Positions 43,404-50,694 are shown, counted from the first letter of the stretch. The stretch is 64,000 nucleotides of DNA from Bacteriovorax sp. BAL6_X (GCF_000443995.1 NZ_AUMC01000003.1:682001-746000); one strand, 5' to 3'. Notes: generated by a model from the sequence alone, not told the origin. A program made the numbers and translations.

Positions 43404-43997
43404 ATGGGAACATCTGTTTCGCAACCATCTCCTACAGCTAGTTCAGAAGGTGGGAATGAGTGGAATGACGTTAAAGATTCAATTAGGAATTTTACAAATA
43501 TAGAAAATATAACTTCAAAACTTGTTGTTGCTTATGAATCTCAGTACGACGCTAGTGCTTCTGAGGTTATTGTCGACAGAGGTGTTGAAAGTGTAATCAC
43601 ATCTCTAGAAAGACAAATCTCAGCTAATACTTCAAGTGAAGAAAAAGTACTTAATATGATGCTGGCATCACGAAAGGAATTAGCCATAAATAACTGTAAC
43701 TCTTTTTTTGCCGAAATCGCTTTATCAGCAGCATCTACAGCCTTAATGTCAAACAATGCAGATGTTATGAAGAAATTTGCATCAAATTACGCCAAAAGGA
43801 TAATAGACTACATTGCCTCTCGAGACCTTCCTATGAATATTGGCACGAAGGGATTGACAAATTTAGGCTCTTTAGATCGCGTACTATCTAGTTCTGAACA
43901 ATATTTTGAGAGTAAACTTAACCAATCACAGACTGGAACTATTACTGAAAAATTAAAAAGCATATTTACGCAGTCTGGAGAGGTCACGGATGAGTGA
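43404..43997 (+). CDS. qatB-like: QatB-like defence protein
   Basis: A 197-residue soluble protein whose N-terminus MGTSVSQPSPTASSEGG matches the Met-Gly-Thr-Ser start seen in QatB of the Qat anti-phage system. After Met removal a Gly would be exposed; QueC-like partners in related systems are reported to modify such an N-terminal glycine. The rest is helical and Ser/Ala rich. It overlaps the next gene by 8 bases, and that gene is QatC-like, which supports the call. QatB is usually longer, so this is a short or divergent form. Confidence 0.6.
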   Translation: MGTSVSQPSPTASSEGGNEWNDVKDSIRNFTNIENITSKLVVAYESQYDASASEVIVDRGVESVITSLERQISANTSSEEKVLNMMLASRKELAINNCNSFFAEIALSAASTALMSNNADVMKKFASNYAKRIIDYIASRDLPMNIGTKGLTNLGSLDRVLSSSEQYFESKLNQSQTGTITEKLKSIFTQSGEVTDE

Positions 43998-45720
43998 ATA
44001 TAATGTTTATGTAGACAGGTCAAAATTAGAGCTACAGATTAGCAATAATAATATTTATCTCCCTTATGCTAAAGATGGCAGATATTGGAATGATATTTGT
44101 CGATCAGTAAAGCTAACTTCTCAGGATGGAAATGCTACAGATGAGGTTCGGGATCTCGTGGATGTTTCTATTGCGATTTTCAACTTAGATAAATTGTGTC
44201 CAAGAGAGATGCGAGAAAGGTGGGTTAGGAGAATAAACTTACACATAGGTCTCAGAAATGCGGCTGCGTTCAGACAAATAAAAGATAAACTTGAGTGGGC
44301 ACTTAGCGTTCTTGGTGCGGATAACATAAACTTTGTAATTAGTGATTATGTTGATCAAGAATTTACTTCATTCCGTCCTAACAAATTCTCAAGAAAAATA
44401 AGGAATGCTACTGATATTTGTCTACTCTCTGGTGGCCAAGATAGTCTTGTAGGAGCTGCAAAATTACTTGATGAAGATAAGAATCTTATTTTTGTCCGTA
44501 TAAACACAAACGATCGTGCAAATTTATCCCAGATTCAAGGGCATCTTGGAGTCGTTGAGAATGGATCATTTAACTTCTTTTCTCAAACAGCTGTAAATCC
44601 TGGTGACACACCTTACGAGAAAGAAAGTAGTCAAAGACTTCGTTCATTTCATTTTTTGAGTATAGCAAGTGTAATTGCAAAATTAAATAATCTTGAAGAT
44701 ATATACATAAATGAGAATGGCATTATGGCAGTTCACTTGCCCCTCGATGTAGCACGTTCCTCATCATTCTCTACTAGAACCGCATATCCTTTATTTTTAA
44801 AATTATTTGGTGAAGTTGTTAGTACATGGTTAGATACGACTATTAATATTAAAAATAAGTTAGCACTGTACACGAAGGCAGAGGTTTTGGAACTTGGTTA
44901 CAGTCTGAATATTGATGACGCAATAGATTGGACTGTTTCTTGTGCTCATTCAGGTACTATTCAACAAACTGTAAAAAAGCAGAGAAGCAAAGATTATTTA
45001 ATGGCACCAACAGCAGATGAGTATCACTGTGGTTACTGCTTTCCTTGTGTGTTAAGACGATTGTCTATGTGGAAAAATGGCAAAGGTGATGATGATGTAA
45101 TTTATGCAACGAATCCTTTTAAAGTAATAGTTGATGGCAGCGCAAAGGACTTCAAATTCGTTTATGAGGCTTCGACTGCAATTTTAGGCTTAATTAGATT
45201 TGTTAAGAAGTTTGAAGGGATGAGTAGAGCTGAAATAATTAGCGACTATCCTCAAGTGCTTGAGTGTGGATATGTATTAGGAGTAGGTTCGGTTGATGAA
45301 ATTATTTTAATGCATGAGAGATTTAAAGATGATGTGTTTAACTATATCAATCAAGAAGCTAGTTATTTGCTTTTTCTACTAGATGATAATATTGCAAGTC
45401 AAATGGAAGAGCGTATGCAGAATATAGGAGTGGATGAACTTATGAACTCTGCTTTAAACAGAGCAAATGTAGAACTTACGGATGCATTTTATAAACAAGC
45501 TGAAAATATGTTCGATTTTCTAAGATTGAGAATTCAGGTTGCACTAGCTACCGGTCAAATGAATGAATCAGAAATGAAAACATTGGTTTCTAGAGTAATT
45601 GAGGAAATAGTGCCCAGTAATAGTAATGGAGTTACTAAATTAACAATGAGAGATAGTAGAGAATTTAAAGAGAAAGTGTGGGGCAAAATTACAGATCAGC
45701 CATGCCCTCCCTTTTGGTGA
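43990..45720 (+). CDS. qatC-like: QatC/QueC-like PP-loop protein
   Basis: A 576-residue protein. The ATP-pyrophosphatase PP-loop is CLLSGGQDSLVGA (SGGQDS at 147-152), and the zinc cluster is Cys318 plus HCGYCFPCVLRR with Cys347, 350 and 353, as in QueC (7-cyano-7-deazaguanine synthase). It is twice the length of QueC: extra N-terminal 140 and C-terminal 200 residues match defence-associated QatC-type proteins rather than housekeeping QueC, and no queC-pathway gene is nearby. It likely adenylates a deazaguanine acid or amide and passes it on to a protein partner such as the upstream QatB-like gene (inference). Confidence 0.8.
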   Translation: MSEYNVYVDRSKLELQISNNNIYLPYAKDGRYWNDICRSVKLTSQDGNATDEVRDLVDVSIAIFNLDKLCPREMRERWVRRINLHIGLRNAAAFRQIKDKLEWALSVLGADNINFVISDYVDQEFTSFRPNKFSRKIRNATDICLLSGGQDSLVGAAKLLDEDKNLIFVRINTNDRANLSQIQGHLGVVENGSFNFFSQTAVNPGDTPYEKESSQRLRSFHFLSIASVIAKLNNLEDIYINENGIMAVHLPLDVARSSSFSTRTAYPLFLKLFGEVVSTWLDTTINIKNKLALYTKAEVLELGYSLNIDDAIDWTVSCAHSGTIQQTVKKQRSKDYLMAPTADEYHCGYCFPCVLRRLSMWKNGKGDDDVIYATNPFKVIVDGSAKDFKFVYEASTAILGLIRFVKKFEGMSRAEIISDYPQVLECGYVLGVGSVDEIILMHERFKDDVFNYINQEASYLLFLLDDNIASQMEERMQNIGVDELMNSALNRANVELTDAFYKQAENMFDFLRLRIQVALATGQMNESEMKTLVSRVIEEIVPSNSNGVTKLTMRDSREFKEKVWGKITDQPCPPFW

Positions 45721-45731
45721 TGAGGTATATT

Positions 45732-46280
45732 ATGAAGGATAAGAAAGACATTGATATCTATTCAAATGGTATGAGTAGTATGATTACAATTGCGACAGCA
45801 GGATTAGCTGCAGCTACAGCCTTGATGCAACTTAGAGGAGAAGGAGCAGGTTCTTCATTTTTATATATTTTAGCAATCATACTTTTCTTTGTTGCATTAT
45901 TAACATGTTTCTTAACAATATCTGGAATTATTGGGCAAGCAACAAAGGATGACTACGATATAAACGTCAAAAACATTAAACTTCCAGCACTTGGCTCATT
46001 CTTCTTAGTTCTTCTTGGTTTTGTATTCCTTGCTAAGGGAGCATATGATATTTCTGAAAAAAGTGTTACGACAGCTACATTAGAAGTGAGCCTAGTCGAA
46101 ATATTAAAATGTGACTCTCTAGATGACACTAAAAAGCCTGCATGTTATGAGGCAATTATTTCTAATAACCTAAATAAGATATCTATAGATAAGCTTGATT
46201 ATTCTAATATGAACAAGAGTGAGAAAACGTGGGTTAAAAGATTTCTTTTGAAAAGCACCCAAGTTAAAGTAAAAAAATAA
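45732..46280 (+). CDS. Membrane protein linked to QatBC-like pair
   Basis: A 182-residue protein with probably three hydrophobic segments: SSMITIATAGLAAATALMQL, FLYILAIILFFVALLTCFLTISGIIG and ALGSFFLVLLGFVFLAKGAY, and then a soluble C-terminal part of about 65 residues with two Cys. ATG at 45732 has GAGG 6 bases upstream; it follows the QatC-like stop by 11 bases. In known Qat loci QatA (ATPase) and QatD (TatD nuclease) are present; here this protein takes their place, so it may be the membrane-damaging effector. This is inference from gene order. Confidence 0.65.
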   Translation: MKDKKDIDIYSNGMSSMITIATAGLAAATALMQLRGEGAGSSFLYILAIILFFVALLTCFLTISGIIGQATKDDYDINVKNIKLPALGSFFLVLLGFVFLAKGAYDISEKSVTTATLEVSLVEILKCDSLDDTKKPACYEAIISNNLNKISIDKLDYSNMNKSEKTWVKRFLLKSTQVKVKK

Positions 46281-46303
46281 TTGAACATAAATATGAAGTA
46301 AGG

Positions 46304-46324
46304 TTCCAGGTGCTTTTTCTTTAC
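46304..46324. repeat. Palindromic repeat P2, left half
   Basis: TTCCAGGTGCTTTTTC plus TTTAC is the left arm of the P family. The matching right arm is 110 bases away at 46435-46454, split by a gene fragment. Confidence 0.75.
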
Positions 46325-46328
46325 TAAC

Positions 46329-46391
46329 AAGAATTTTGAATTTGATGATGGGAATGATGTTGTTGTTATTGTTGCGGAGTTAGTTGGGTAG
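46329..46391 (+). pseudogene. 3'-terminal fragment of the 49373-50110 gene family
   Basis: The 21 codons (KNFEFDDGNDVVVIVAELVG and stop) match the C-terminus of the membrane protein at 49373-50110 (KNFEFDDGDDVVVLDVSL), with most of the DNA conserved over the first 45 bases. It begins right at the left half of P2, so a cassette was probably truncated by recombination or deletion at the repeat. Confidence 0.75.
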
Positions 46392-46434
46392 ATTTGATTT
46401 ATATTTTTCGTTGTTGTTTTTTACTGATGCAGAA

Positions 46435-46454
46435 TCAACGAAAAGCACCAGAAA
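46435..46454. repeat. Palindromic repeat P2, right half
   Basis: TCAACGAAAAGCACCAGAAA is the right arm of a P element, followed by CTCAAGTTTGGG (compare ACCAAAGTT after other copies). It directly follows the gene fragment, as P follows intact genes elsewhere. Confidence 0.7.
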
Positions 46455-46611
46455 CTCAAGTTTGGGTTCATAGAGTAACTTTTCAGGTTGTCCTTGCGTA
46501 TGAAGACCTTGTTTTTACACCTTTGCACAAGATAAGGTTTATACTGTAAAAATTCAGAATCCTGATGGTTTCAGGTTCTTAGGGCAGAGAAAGTAGTAGA
46601 TAGGAGATAAT

Positions 46612-47046
46612 GTGTTAAAAATTATATTAGAGAAAATTGTCGGTAATAACGACTATTCTGAAGATCTATCTGATACAACTATTGAGCAATGGGTAACATC
46701 GAACAGATCAAGAGTAATGTCTTCTGGATCTTATCGTGACCTTTATCGTGTTCAAGGAGATCGTGACACGAGAAAGACCAAGTACTTATCATGCACGAAG
46801 GCAAGCAATGATGATGAATTAAAAAAGATTGCCGCGGGATTAGGATATTCAACGGAACCAGTGATTTATAAAGTTGTACCTAAAGCAAGTGTTCAGGGGA
46901 GCAATCATGTTTTTATTGATGTTGACTTATTGTCAAAGGATGAGAGTTTGGTTAGCAGTCTGCCTAATGATGCTTTTAAAAGAACGGTGAAGTTGGAAAG
47001 AGAGGTAATTGTTATTTCTGAAGAGGTCGAATTGATAGAGGTTTAG
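46612..47046 (+). CDS. Possible ADP-ribosyltransferase-fold protein
   Basis: A 144-residue cytoplasmic protein, no confident family. Three segments fit the ART fold order R-S-E: DLYRVQG (Arg near a first beta strand), KYLSCTKAS (the Ser-Thr-Ser-like strand) and KLEREVIVISEEVELIEV (Glu-x-x-hydrophobic strand at the end). If right, it would be a mono-ADP-ribosyltransferase-like toxin or effector; the match is weak and by eye. GTG start after AGGAGATAAT; the overlapping ATG leads to an immediate stop. The gap 46392-46611 may contain another decayed ORF. P3 follows. Confidence 0.45.
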   Translation: MLKIILEKIVGNNDYSEDLSDTTIEQWVTSNRSRVMSSGSYRDLYRVQGDRDTRKTKYLSCTKASNDDELKKIAAGLGYSTEPVIYKVVPKASVQGSNHVFIDVDLLSKDESLVSSLPNDAFKRTVKLEREVIVISEEVELIEV

Positions 47047-47139
47047 GTGACTCTTCTGAAGTAAGAGGAATTTGAAAATTATTATACTGAATGAAAAAGA
47101 GTGAAGTAAAAAAGCTCGAATCAATGTTAAAATAGTGCT

Positions 47140-47182
47140 CTAGGTGCTTTGGGCGACCATGCGTAGTGAAAAAGGCACCTAG
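47140..47182. repeat. Palindromic repeat P3
   Basis: CTAGGTGCTTT (47140-47150) and AAAGGCACCTAG (47171-47182) pair with one bulge. It lies about 90 bases after the ART-like gene. Confidence 0.8.
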
Positions 47183-47244
47183 GATGATTCTTTATATAAC
47201 AAGATTTAATAATAATAGTAATAGTTGTTTTGTAGGAGTCAGAT

Positions 47245-47964
47245 ATGAAGAGTTTTGGTCTTGTCGAAAATAGAATTCTCGAATGTGATTACTTATTGAA
47301 TCGTTTAATTGAAGTTGAGCAAAAACTAAATATCTTTCAAATGAGATGTTATTTAAATTCTTTTATAACGATGTCTAGAGGGTTAACATTTGTACTCAAG
47401 TCTTCGCTTAATGGACTTCCTAAATTAGAAGAGTGGTTTCAAATTCAGATGGAGCTTTTATCAGAAAATGAATTCTCTCGATCATTTGTCTTAGCAAGGA
47501 ATGAAGTTGAAAAAGTTGGTATACCACATCTTAACTCTGGTCAGTTTATTGATGGGAAAAGCGTGACGTATATTGACCTTCCAATTACAAACTCTGGAAA
47601 GAATAGAATAAGGGTCAAGACTATCGATGCCTGCTGCTCATATTTTAAAACATTACTAGAAGTTATCCATAACTCATACGTTGATTATGGTGTTTATATT
47701 GACCCTGAACAATATTACTCTCTTAAAGGATTAGCATTTCATAATTTAACAATTGAAGATGTGGAGGAAGAGCATGGCATTCCTAGAGGGTATACCGAAT
47801 ATGGCCGTAACGAGAATAATTTACTTATTAAATTAACTGACGAAGAAAGACTCGATATGCTGTGGAGACATATACCAATGAATTTAGAGATAGCTCAGTT
47901 CTTGAAAAAAACTACAGGACGAATGAAAAACTCTACTGTAAATACCGACTGGTTAGATGCTTGA
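47245..47964 (+). CDS. Hypothetical protein, HEPN-like helical bundle possible
   Basis: A 239-residue soluble, largely helical protein, not recognised. An N-terminal helical section (ILECDYLLNRLIEVEQKLNIFQMRCYLNSFITMSRGLTFVL) and FSRSFVLARNEVEKVG resemble the helical pattern of HEPN or antitoxin-like proteins, but the Arg-x4-6-His motif is missing. TAGGAG precedes ATG by 6 bases. It is one of the single-gene cassettes; an L1 leader and P4 follow at 48016-48104. Confidence 0.55.
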   Translation: MKSFGLVENRILECDYLLNRLIEVEQKLNIFQMRCYLNSFITMSRGLTFVLKSSLNGLPKLEEWFQIQMELLSENEFSRSFVLARNEVEKVGIPHLNSGQFIDGKSVTYIDLPITNSGKNRIRVKTIDACCSYFKTLLEVIHNSYVDYGVYIDPEQYYSLKGLAFHNLTIEDVEEEHGIPRGYTEYGRNENNLLIKLTDEERLDMLWRHIPMNLEIAQFLKKTTGRMKNSTVNTDWLDA

Positions 47965-48015
47965 TTTTAAGAATCTGGTCCTCGAGCAGAGCTAACGAAT
48001 TAGCATTAAGAAACT

Positions 48016-48049
48016 AAGTTAATCTTTTGGAGTCGTAATGAATAATTGT
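48016..48049 (+). repeat. Duplicated leader L1
   Basis: A 34-base block including AATCTTTTGGAGTCGTAATG is repeated at 50298-50331 with two differences. It has a ribosome site (TTTTGGAG) and an ATG starting MNNC, but here P4 follows almost at once, so only a remnant of a gene remains. Confidence 0.75.
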
Positions 48050-48060
48050 GAATTAATGTT

Positions 48061-48104
48061 CCAGGTGCTTTTTCTTTACGCAAGGTCAACGAAAAGGTAC
48101 CTGG
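48061..48104. repeat. Palindromic repeat P4 (best copy)
   Basis: CCAGGTGCTTTTTC and GAAAAGGTACCTGG form a 14-bp stem with G-T pairs, loop about 16 bases with TTTACGCAAGG. It is followed by CTGGAACCAAAGTT. The most complete copy of the family and the best seed for a search. Confidence 0.85.
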
Positions 48105-48130
48105 CTGGAACCAAAGTTCGAGACATTGAT

Positions 48131-48424
48131 TTAAGCTGAGATCTGCTTTGGAAGATTTATTTTCATGTTTTTCAGTTCCCATAGATCATTGGCCACTTGT
48201 AGATTCATCCAAAACTCAGGAGTAGTTCCAAGGGCCGAAGCCATTTTTAGGGCAAGGGGAGGAGTTACGGAAGTTTTACCGTTAACAAGTCTATTAATAG
48301 TCTTAACGTCTAAGCCTAAGTGTTCAGCAAATGCTTTTTGGGTTAATTCGAGTGGAATTAAAAACTCTTCACTTAGGATTTCTCCAACAGATGTTGGTTT
48401 ACGTGTTCTTGTTCTCTTTTTCAT
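48131..48424 (-). CDS. higA: HigA-type antitoxin
   Basis: A 97-residue HigA (VapI) family antitoxin with TSVGEILSEEFLIPLELTQKAFAEHLGLDVKTINRLVNGKTSVTPPLALKMASALGTTPEFWMNLQ, the typical XRE helix-turn-helix of HigA. It lies 8 bases downstream of higB, the usual toxin-first order, and should bind the operator before higB and neutralise HigB. The pair is reverse to all other genes of region 2. Confidence 0.93.
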   Translation of the reverse strand: MKKRTRTRKPTSVGEILSEEFLIPLELTQKAFAEHLGLDVKTINRLVNGKTSVTPPLALKMASALGTTPEFWMNLQVANDLWELKNMKINLPKQISA

Positions 48425-48432
48425 AAATCACC

Positions 48433-48726
48433 TCAGTGGTAATCAGTTATTTCAACTTCTTCTAATTGATTATTACTATTGACCTTAAAGATAATTCTCC
48501 ATTGGTCATTGATTCTTATAGAAGCAAAGCCTGTGAGATCACCCTTAAGCCATTTAAATTTATTATTTGGAGGAATCTTGAAATCTTCTACTGTGTGGCC
48601 ATAAATGAGTATATCTAACTTACGTCTTGCTATCTTTTCAACATTGGCCCACTTACATCCTTTCTTCACTTTACCATCAAGGTCGAAGTTTTCCGTTTCC
48701 TTATTTCCGTAACTTACTATTTGCAC
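48433..48726 (-). CDS. higB: HigB-type toxin (RelE superfamily)
   Basis: A 97-residue mRNA interferase-like toxin. The C-terminal part LKGDLTGFASIRINDQWRIIFKV...EITDYH is the HigB signature. The start is taken as GTG at 48726 with AAAAGG 6 bases upstream; the in-frame ATG at 48756 lies inside the operator palindrome and would add 10 residues not found in HigB. HigB cleaves mRNA on the ribosome when free of HigA. Confidence 0.9.
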   Translation of the reverse strand: MQIVSYGNKETENFDLDGKVKKGCKWANVEKIARRKLDILIYGHTVEDFKIPPNNKFKWLKGDLTGFASIRINDQWRIIFKVNSNNQLEEVEITDYH

Positions 48727-48749
48727 AAAATCCCTTTTGTTAAAAAAAT

Positions 48750-48785
48750 ATACCATATATTGGTATACCTGTCAATGGTATATGT
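48750..48785. promoter_or_regulatory. higBA operator palindromes
   Basis: TACCATATATTGGTA (48751-48765), the overlapping GGTATACC (48762-48769), and a further TGGTATAT half-site (48776-48783) form an array of inverted repeats just upstream of higB, as expected for HigA autorepression. AT-rich, with promoter-like content. Confidence 0.7.
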
Positions 48786-48959
48786 GTTGCTGTCGCTTAT
48801 ACGATCTCTCACGATATTTTTAGTGAGCAGATGTGAAAAATCGTGAAATGAAATGAGAATAAATGAAATGACGAAAGCGCGGGAAAGCCCATTAGGAGCG
48901 AAACTTATTGATTTTGTTCGTTTTTGAAAGAGGCTAAAGATAGATCGGCTAGTACTGGC

Positions 48960-49170
48960 ATGCGACACGTCCTGAGTAAAGCTCAGGTCCAAAATGCGAG
49001 AGCATTTTGACGGTCGCTTTACTGTTGTGCAATCGCGACGGGAAAAGACTTCAAGTCAAAGTCGTTGTACGTCTGCGATGCATGGGCGGAGACCATCTCC
49101 GCCTGTAATTGCGTGCCATTTTACCTGGACGCATTGAAGTTCGCAATTACGAATTCGCACAAATCTTTTT
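48960..49170 (+). ncRNA. Highly structured GC-richer segment, possible ncRNA
   Basis: Five or six adjacent stem-loops in 200 bases: CCTGAG-TAAAG-CTCAGG (48971-48987), AAAATGC-GAGA-GCATTTT (48991-49008, GNRA loop), GTCGC/GCGAC (49013-49039), GGCGGAG-ACCAT-CTCCGCC (49085-49103), and GTAATTGCG/CGCAATTAC (49105-49150). A T run at 49166-49171 could terminate a + strand transcript. No ORF explains it. It is clearly less AT-rich than its surroundings. No known family matches; strand and existence of a transcript are inferred. Confidence 0.5.
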
Positions 49171-49190
49171 TGAAAATATTTTGAATTTTT

Positions 49191-49256
49191 TTCGATTTTT
49201 TTATCTTTAGGTGCGGTTTAGGTTGAGGTTGTAAGGTGTTCATTTTGTTATTGGGG
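49191..49256. repeat. 66-bp direct repeat, right copy
   Basis: Second copy of the block at 42811-42876. Here it precedes the membrane protein gene at 49373; in the left copy it precedes the Cys/His-rich secreted protein. Confidence 0.85.
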
Positions 49257-49372
49257 GTGTATGGATGCAGTTGTATATACTTATATCGTTGATGTTTTGG
49301 AGCTTGTTAAGGCTTAAATTTCTGGGGTTAGGTGGCGATGTGTGATTATAATAATCAACTATGTCAGGTCTT

Positions 49373-50110
49373 ATGAATAAACTCATAAAAATTAATCACG
49401 TATTGCAATTTATTGTTTATGTCGTATTTATTATTTTTTTAAGCGTTATGACTTATTCAAGTCTTTCAGCCTTAAGAGGCAATTCAGCAGAAGAAGTAGA
49501 TCTAAATAAGGGCGAGAGTGAAGATAAGCTTGGTGAGTATGTCTCTATTCCTGTAACAGCTTCTAATGATAAGTTTCTTGTTTCATATGTTGTTAACTTT
49601 GATAAGAATAGAAGTTCGTACAAGAGCTTCAAGTCATCTGCTAGTAATGAAAAATACACCTCTTTTTTAAGTTCCAACTTATGGGGATGTTATCGTTGTT
49701 CCATTTCAAATTTAAAAATAATTAATCGTAAGACTTCAAAGTCTAAAGACTTATTTGATGAAAGAGAAGTTATTGGTGGTTTTGCTGTACCAAGAAATAA
49801 AGATCAAAATGGTAAGCCCTCTAAAAATAAACTAGATCGAATATTCTTCTCAAAAATTGATTCTGATTACAATTCTGACGAAGTTTTAAGTTCAAAAGAT
49901 GGATATCGACTTTATATATCTGATTTTGATGGGAAGAGTAAGGTGGCATTATCTCCTGAGGGAACAGATGTCGTTAGCTACCGTGTCGATTACGAATTTA
50001 AGAAGATATACATACAAGTAAAGAAAGATAGTAATAAGAATTTTGAGTTTGATGATGGTGATGATGTGGTTGTTCTGGATGTTAGCTTGAGTGAGTACTT
50101 TGAGGGTTGA
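49373..50110 (+). CDS. Membrane-anchored hypothetical protein
   Basis: A 245-249-residue protein with an N-terminal membrane helix (VLQFIVYVVFIIFLSVMTYS) and a soluble, probably periplasmic domain with one WGCYRCS pair. Near the C-terminus DSNKNFEFDDGDDVVVLDVS is Asp-rich and could bind calcium. A fragment of the same family lies at 46329-46391. ATG at 49373 has CAGG at 6 bases; ATG at 49361 is also in frame. Function unknown. Confidence 0.7.
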   Translation: MNKLIKINHVLQFIVYVVFIIFLSVMTYSSLSALRGNSAEEVDLNKGESEDKLGEYVSIPVTASNDKFLVSYVVNFDKNRSSYKSFKSSASNEKYTSFLSSNLWGCYRCSISNLKIINRKTSKSKDLFDEREVIGGFAVPRNKDQNGKPSKNKLDRIFFSKIDSDYNSDEVLSSKDGYRLYISDFDGKSKVALSPEGTDVVSYRVDYEFKKIYIQVKKDSNKNFEFDDGDDVVVLDVSLSEYFEG

Positions 50111-50137
50111 GTGATGAACTTGATTATAAAGAATAAG

Positions 50138-50170
50138 TTCTTTTTCTTAATGCTAAATCAATGAAAAGGC
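50138..50170. repeat. Degenerate palindromic repeat P6
   Basis: TTCTTTTTCTTAATGC and TCAATGAAAAGG keep the inner part of the P family 27 bases after the membrane protein stop, but the outer CCAGGTGC arm has been lost. Confidence 0.5.
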
Positions 50171-50248
50171 GTATGGAGCTAAAACTCACAATATGATTAA
50201 TATGGGTGGTTTCTAGTGCTTAAGAGAATTAGTAAAGTAGAATAGTAT

Positions 50249-50300
50249 CCAGGTGCCTTTTCTTTACGCAAGGTCAATCAAAAGGTAGATTAAACCAAAG
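50249..50300. repeat. Palindromic repeat P5
   Basis: CCAGGTGCCTTTTC with TTTACGCAAGGTCAA matches P4; the right arm has degenerated (AAAAGGTAGATT), but the tail TAAACCAAAGTT remains and leads into leader L2. Confidence 0.75.
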
Positions 50301-50331
50301 TTAATCTTTTGGAGTTGTAATGAATAACTGT
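50298..50331 (+). repeat. Duplicated leader L2
   Basis: Second copy of the 34-base leader block of 48016-48049 (two differences), holding GGAG at 7 bases from the ATG of the HIT-like fragment. Confidence 0.75.
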
Positions 50332-50475
50332 ATATTTTGTAAAATCTTAAAAGGTGAGGCTGATGCAAGATTTGAAGATGACGGTCATCGAATGGGCTTT
50401 TCTGGCACTGATCCTGATGAGTCATCAAGAGACAAGTTAAACAAAACAGCTAAGTTGATAGCTGATAAACTTTAA
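50320..50475 (+). pseudogene. HIT-family N-terminal fragment joined to foreign sequence
   Basis: The 51-codon ORF begins MNNCIFCKILKGEADA, the zinc-binding N-terminus of HIT-family hydrolases (CxxC plus KILKGE), but continues with RFEDDGHRMGFSGTDPDESS, which does not match HIT and lacks the HxHxH motif. It looks like a truncated or chimeric gene remnant. Confidence 0.75.
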
Positions 50476-50544
50476 AATAGCATTCTAGAAATTTGTGTCT
50501 AGACTGAAATGTGACAATTATAGGATTTGAGTTATAATTTATCC

Positions 50545-50646
50545 ATGGATATCAAATTCTTAGAAAACGGAAACCCTGAAATCTGCAACACAATTCTGCG
50601 CTCACTTCCAAAGTGGCCTGCGGGAAGAACCCTCATGTCTTTGTAA
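50545..50646 (+). pseudogene. GNAT-type acetyltransferase N-terminal fragment
   Basis: A 33-codon ORF MDIKFLENGNPEICNTILRSLPKW resembles the start of a GNAT acetyltransferase, followed by a shift and stop. A different frame continues for 25 codons (VFVKGSISTVGLVVFDW) without a full domain. Decayed gene; it marks the right edge of the cassette-like region. Confidence 0.6.
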
Positions 50647-50694
50647 AAGGAAGTATCTCTACCGTTGGGTTAGTAGTCTTTGACTGGAGAAATA

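Noticed and set aside
43990-45720. Housekeeping queC of queuosine synthesis
   Set aside because: The protein is about twice QueC length, sits between a QatB-like and a membrane gene in an accessory region, and no queD/queE/queF is nearby.
47245-47964. A definite HEPN RNase
   Set aside because: The helical pattern is suggestive but the Arg-x4-6-His motif is absent.
48717-48992. 91-codon minus-strand ORF upstream of higB
   Set aside because: It overlaps higB and its operator, has a low-complexity Ser/Phe/Ile composition, no good ribosome site and enters the structured segment.
48960-49170. Group II intron, tmRNA, RNase P or tRNA gene
   Set aside because: No domain V, CCA-type cloverleaf or conserved core of those RNAs is visible.
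42811-50650. A true integron with attC sites
   Set aside because: The palindromes lack RYYYAAC and GTTRRRY boxes at the right spacing and no integron-type integrase is in the window, so only cassette-like is claimed.
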